Of a DNA stretch of 64,000 nt, positions 61,695-64,000 are shown in pieces (position 1 is the stretch's first letter; the number at the start of each line of letters is the position of its first letter). The DNA is from Azospirillum doebereinerae (GTDB taxonomy: Bacteria; Pseudomonadota; Alphaproteobacteria; Azospirillales; Azospirillaceae): NCBI RefSeq assembly GCF_003989665.1, contig NZ_RZIJ01000012.1, forward strand, positions 1 through 64,000. The letters run 5' to 3'. The position numbers and the translations under genes were made by a program. The notes below the pieces were generated by a model that did no database searches, was not told where the DNA came from, and saw nothing but the letters and a program-made list of their open reading frames with translations.

Positions 61695-62393
61695 TCAGGA
61701 CGAGGCCGGGCTCAGGCCATGGCTCAGGGCGTGGGTCAGCAGGCCGGCCTCCTGCGCGCGGCGGACGGCGTCGGTCCGGTTGCGGGCGCCCAGCTTGCGC
61801 AGGATCCGGCGGGTGTGCAGCTTCACCGTCACCTCCTGGAGGCTGAGCTGCCGCCCGATCTCCTTGTTGGTGGAGCCGGTCGCCAGCATCCGCAGCACCT
61901 GCCCTTCCCGTTCCGTCAGCGGGGCCGACAGGGTGCCGTCGCCGTCGATGGCGCCATCCGGCGCGTCTTCCGCCTCGTCCGGATCGACCGGCACGTCGCC
62001 CAGCGCCAGCAGTTCCAGCACCACCTCGCGGGGCACGCAACTTCCCCCCTCGGCGACCAACCGCAGCGCCTGCGCCAGCGTCCGGCGCGGCGTGGTCTTG
62101 GGCAGGAAGGCCTGGGCGCCGCAGCGCAGGACCTCCAGCGCGGTTTCGGGATCCTCGTCGCCGGTGACGACGGCCACCGGCCCCTCGACACCCGCCCGCC
62201 GCACATGGGTCAGCGAATTGCCGCCGTCGAGGCCTGGCATCCGCCAGTCGAGCACGATCAGGTCGAAGCGTTCGGGCGTCAGCGTGTCCAGCGACCCGAC
62301 GCAGACCACTTCCGCGTCGGGCCAAGCCTGACGCACGGACAGCTCGAGCGCGTCCCGGAACAGGGGGTGGTCGTCGGCCACCAGAATCTTCAT
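61695..62393 (-). CDS. NarL/LuxR-family response regulator
   Basis: A 232-residue transcription factor. The receiver (1-118) has VADDHPLF at the start, the acceptor Asp in LIVLDWRMPGLDG near residue 49 and the Lys in AFLPKTTP near 98. The C-terminal LuxR helix-turn-helix (about 160-220) contains LTEREGQVLRMLATGSTNKEIGRQL and VKLHTRRILRKLGARNRTDAV. It is the first gene of a leftward group with the degenerate kinase and the hybrid kinase, so one of those probably feeds it. The ATG at 62393 gives the usual N-terminus. Confidence 0.92.
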   Translation of the reverse strand: MKILVADDHPLFRDALELSVRQAWPDAEVVCVGSLDTLTPERFDLIVLDWRMPGLDGGNSLTHVRRAGVEGPVAVVTGDEDPETALEVLRCGAQAFLPKTTPRRTLAQALRLVAEGGSCVPREVVLELLALGDVPVDPDEAEDAPDGAIDGDGTLSAPLTEREGQVLRMLATGSTNKEIGRQLSLQEVTVKLHTRRILRKLGARNRTDAVRRAQEAGLLTHALSHGLSPASS

Positions 62394-62737
62394 CCACCGC
62401 CTCCGCCCACGGTCTCCGGCCCACCGTCTCCGTCGTGCCGGCATCCGACTTTCGGACCGGTTCGGATGATAGCATTAGACAGGGATACTCACCCTGAAAC
62501 ATTAAATTTCTACGACCACGGCGTTCCGGCCGGCGGGCTTCGTCCCGCATAGGGATAGCTCTCCCCTTATCCGATTTCCCGGCGGACCTATCCCTCGCCA
62601 CTCCCGCACGCGGTACCACCACCCGCTATACTTACCCCATGGAACGAGGCGTTTCCGGCGGGTCCGGTGACGATGGAAGCATGCAGGTTCCCGGGACGGG
62701 GGCACTGCCCAACGTGAAAGACGCGGAGACCGGCGCC

Positions 62738-63169
62738 ATGGAAATGACCCTGTACGAAGTGAGGCCCAAGGCCAAGGCGGGGCACATCCTTCTGGTCGAC
62801 GACGATCCCGATTTCCGCAACATGGTCGCCACCGCCTTCACCCGCGCCGGCTTCAGCGTGCGGGAGGCGACGAACGGGAAGGCCGCCCTCGCCGCGCTTG
62901 GGGAACAACCGGTCGATCTGATCGTGACCGACATCATCATGCCGGAAGCCGATGGTTACGAAGTGATCGTGCGCCTGCAGGCGATGCCGTCGCGCCCGCC
63001 GCTGATCGCCATGTCCGGCGGCAGCATCCGGCTGCGCATGGAGCTGCCGAACATGGCCCGCCTGCTGGGGGCCGACGCCGCGTTCGAGAAGCCGCTGAAC
63101 CTCGCGGCGCTGATCAAGGAAGCCGGGCGCCTGATCGACGAGCACCAGAAAAACAAGCTCGCGTCATGA
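62738..63169 (+). CDS. Single-domain response regulator
   Basis: A receiver-only protein of about 143 residues from the ATG at 62738 (GGAG eight bases ahead). In-frame ATGs at 62639 and 62681 would add up to 33 poorly structured residues. The acidic pair lies in HILLVDDDPDF, the acceptor in DLIVTDIIMPEADGYE, the switch Ser in IAMSGGS, and the Lys in AAFEKPLN. There is no output domain, so it works by protein contact, as CheY- or DivK-like proteins do. It is divergent from the NarL-type regulator gene. Confidence 0.85.
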   Translation: MEMTLYEVRPKAKAGHILLVDDDPDFRNMVATAFTRAGFSVREATNGKAALAALGEQPVDLIVTDIIMPEADGYEVIVRLQAMPSRPPLIAMSGGSIRLRMELPNMARLLGADAAFEKPLNLAALIKEAGRLIDEHQKNKLAS

Positions 63170-63206
63170 TGGCGTGAGCCCGGTCCCTGGATTCAGGTGA
63201 CAATTC

Positions 63207-63614
63207 TCAATTGACGATACGCCACGTGCCGTCGGCCATCAGGCAGGCGGTGCCGAAGCTTGGCTGCGGCCGGCCGCCGATCAGGATCGTGCTCTGGTAT
63301 TCGCGGCACTGCTGCCCGTTGGCGGATCGGTAGACCGGACCGGTGGGGTCGGCCGCGACGGATGGCGGCGGCGCGTAGACCACGGCGGGCGGCTGCCCGT
63401 AGACCACCACCGGCGGGGGCGGCGGCGCGTACATGACCACCGGCGGCGGGCCGTAATGGCGGTGCGGCTCGTAATAGCCATAGGACGGAAAGATCGGCCC
63501 TACCCCGATTCCGAACGACACCGACCCGCGCGCGGCGGCGCTGCCCGGAATCGCCAAGGCCATCGCCGCAACGGCCAACGCACCCAGGGCCAAGCCCCGA
63601 CGCACCGCAGTCAT
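63207..63614 (-). CDS. Exported Pro/Tyr-rich protein with C-terminal antigen-like domain
   Basis: A 135-residue protein with a signal peptide (about 1-28, cleavage near AAA-RG). The middle section is rich in proline, tyrosine and valine (YAPPPPPVVVYGQPP), typical of surface or cell-wall-contact proteins. The last 35 residues (CREYQSTILIGGRPQPSFGTAC then GTWRIVN) resemble the C-terminal end of small outer-membrane surface antigens of alphaproteobacteria. The two cysteines there may form a disulfide. No function is known for this group. Confidence 0.78.
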   Translation of the reverse strand: MTAVRRGLALGALAVAAMALAIPGSAAARGSVSFGIGVGPIFPSYGYYEPHRHYGPPPVVMYAPPPPPVVVYGQPPAVVYAPPPSVAADPTGPVYRSANGQQCREYQSTILIGGRPQPSFGTACLMADGTWRIVN

Positions 63615-63736
63615 GATCCGTCTCCCGATCGCATCCCGCGATCACACACGTGTACGGGCATCATACACCGGAGCGCGGGGGAGCGACAGGGGGCGGATTC
63701 ACGTATCCCGGCTCTTCGAACCCGGATGGAGGCCGC

Positions 63737-64000
63737 TCAGATGTCGAGCGGCAGGTTGTCGGGATCGAAGCCCAACTGCTCGACGATGGCACGGGCCAGC
63801 GGCAGGCTGGTCTCGAACCGCCATTCGCGGCGACTGGGCAGGTATTCCGACACGTTGGGACGGCCGTTGGCGAAACGGCGCGGATTCATCTCGTACCAAT
63901 AGATGTCGCTCAGCGGGACGCCCTGCTCCTGGGCGTAGGCTTCGGCGATGCGTGGCCAGTCGTTCACGGCGGCCTGCGGAGCACCCGGCGTCTTGGCGAT
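63737..64000 (-). CDS. Unknown protein, cut by window edge
   Basis: The frame is open from the right edge of the window to the stop at 63737, giving at least 87 residues with no stop upstream, so the true start may lie outside. A GTG at 63967 is a possible internal start. The visible part (DWPRIAEAYAQEQGVPLSDIYWYEMNPRRF...LPLARAIVEQLGFDPDNLPLDI) has helical, partly acidic character. I recognise no family. It reads toward the exported Pro/Tyr-rich gene, with 122 bases between. Confidence 0.55.
   Translation of the reverse strand: MAKTPGAPQAAVNDWPRIAEAYAQEQGVPLSDIYWYEMNPRRFANGRPNVSEYLPSRREWRFETSLPLARAIVEQLGFDPDNLPLDI

Overview
The window is a dense, GC-rich stretch of chromosome with about 56 protein genes. 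It has no tRNA, rRNA, CRISPR array, transposase or phage gene that I could recognise. Gene content and order point to an alphaproteobacterium of the Rhodospirillales, most likely Azospirillum or a close relative. The signs are an oxygen-dependent (CobG/CobN) cobalamin cluster with cbtBA and bluB, many PAS-type signalling proteins, a D-tartrate dehydratase very like the Bradyrhizobium enzyme, and the folP-glmM-thiD order. The genus is inferred, not proven.

Region 1 (1-17.3 kb): the start of a LivG-like ABC ATPase gene, then the cobalamin block. A cobalamin riboswitch (about 574-781) precedes cbtB-cbtA (cobalt uptake) and cobW. Then follow cobN, cobG, cobH, cobI and cobJ, largely with overlapping start and stop codons, cobK facing them, cobL-cobE-cobM, a divergent cbiD, and cobA-cobB-bluB ending at a strong terminator. 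Together they cover uroporphyrinogen III to cobyrinate a,c-diamide, part of cobalt chelation and synthesis of the lower ligand. cobF is absent and cbiD sits where a C1-methyltransferase is needed. cobS/cobT and the late adenosylation and nucleotide-loop genes are not here. Palindromic intergenic repeats lie among these genes, and one of them is read in frame inside cobG.

Region 2 (17.3-33.6 kb): a GGDEF-EAL protein; an endonuclease III-like glycosylase; a FIST-domain sensor with a PAS hybrid kinase (NosP/NahK-like), a DUF779 protein and an acetaldehyde-type aldehyde dehydrogenase, which together look like an alcohol/aldehyde oxidation module; a pentapeptide-repeat protein; msrB; two coupled membrane-anchored proteins of unknown function; a lipoprotein esterase; an orphan OmpR-type regulator; a MocR-type regulator; a Tat-exported carbonic-anhydrase-like protein; and a 59-residue secreted peptide gene with its own terminator.

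Region 3 (33.6-49.4 kb): D-tartrate dehydratase with a divergent LysR regulator, small proteins of unknown function (one FlaG-like), a PAP2 phosphatase, a D-2-hydroxyacid dehydrogenase, purC, a phosphopantetheinyl transferase, an FHA protein, a lone cheD, an EEP-family hydrolase, an orphan ABC solute-binding protein coupled to a DsrE-like protein, an MFS efflux pump and a BMP-family lipoprotein-like binding protein.

Region 4 (49.4-64 kb): nadA-nadB-nadC (de novo NAD) behind a double palindromic operator, then thiD, glmM and folP on the other strand. A two-component cluster follows: hybrid kinase, a kinase-like protein with a degenerate ATPase domain and a receiver lacking its phosphoacceptor Asp, and a NarL-type regulator. 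The window ends with a receiver-only protein, a Pro/Tyr-rich exported protein and a gene cut by the window edge.
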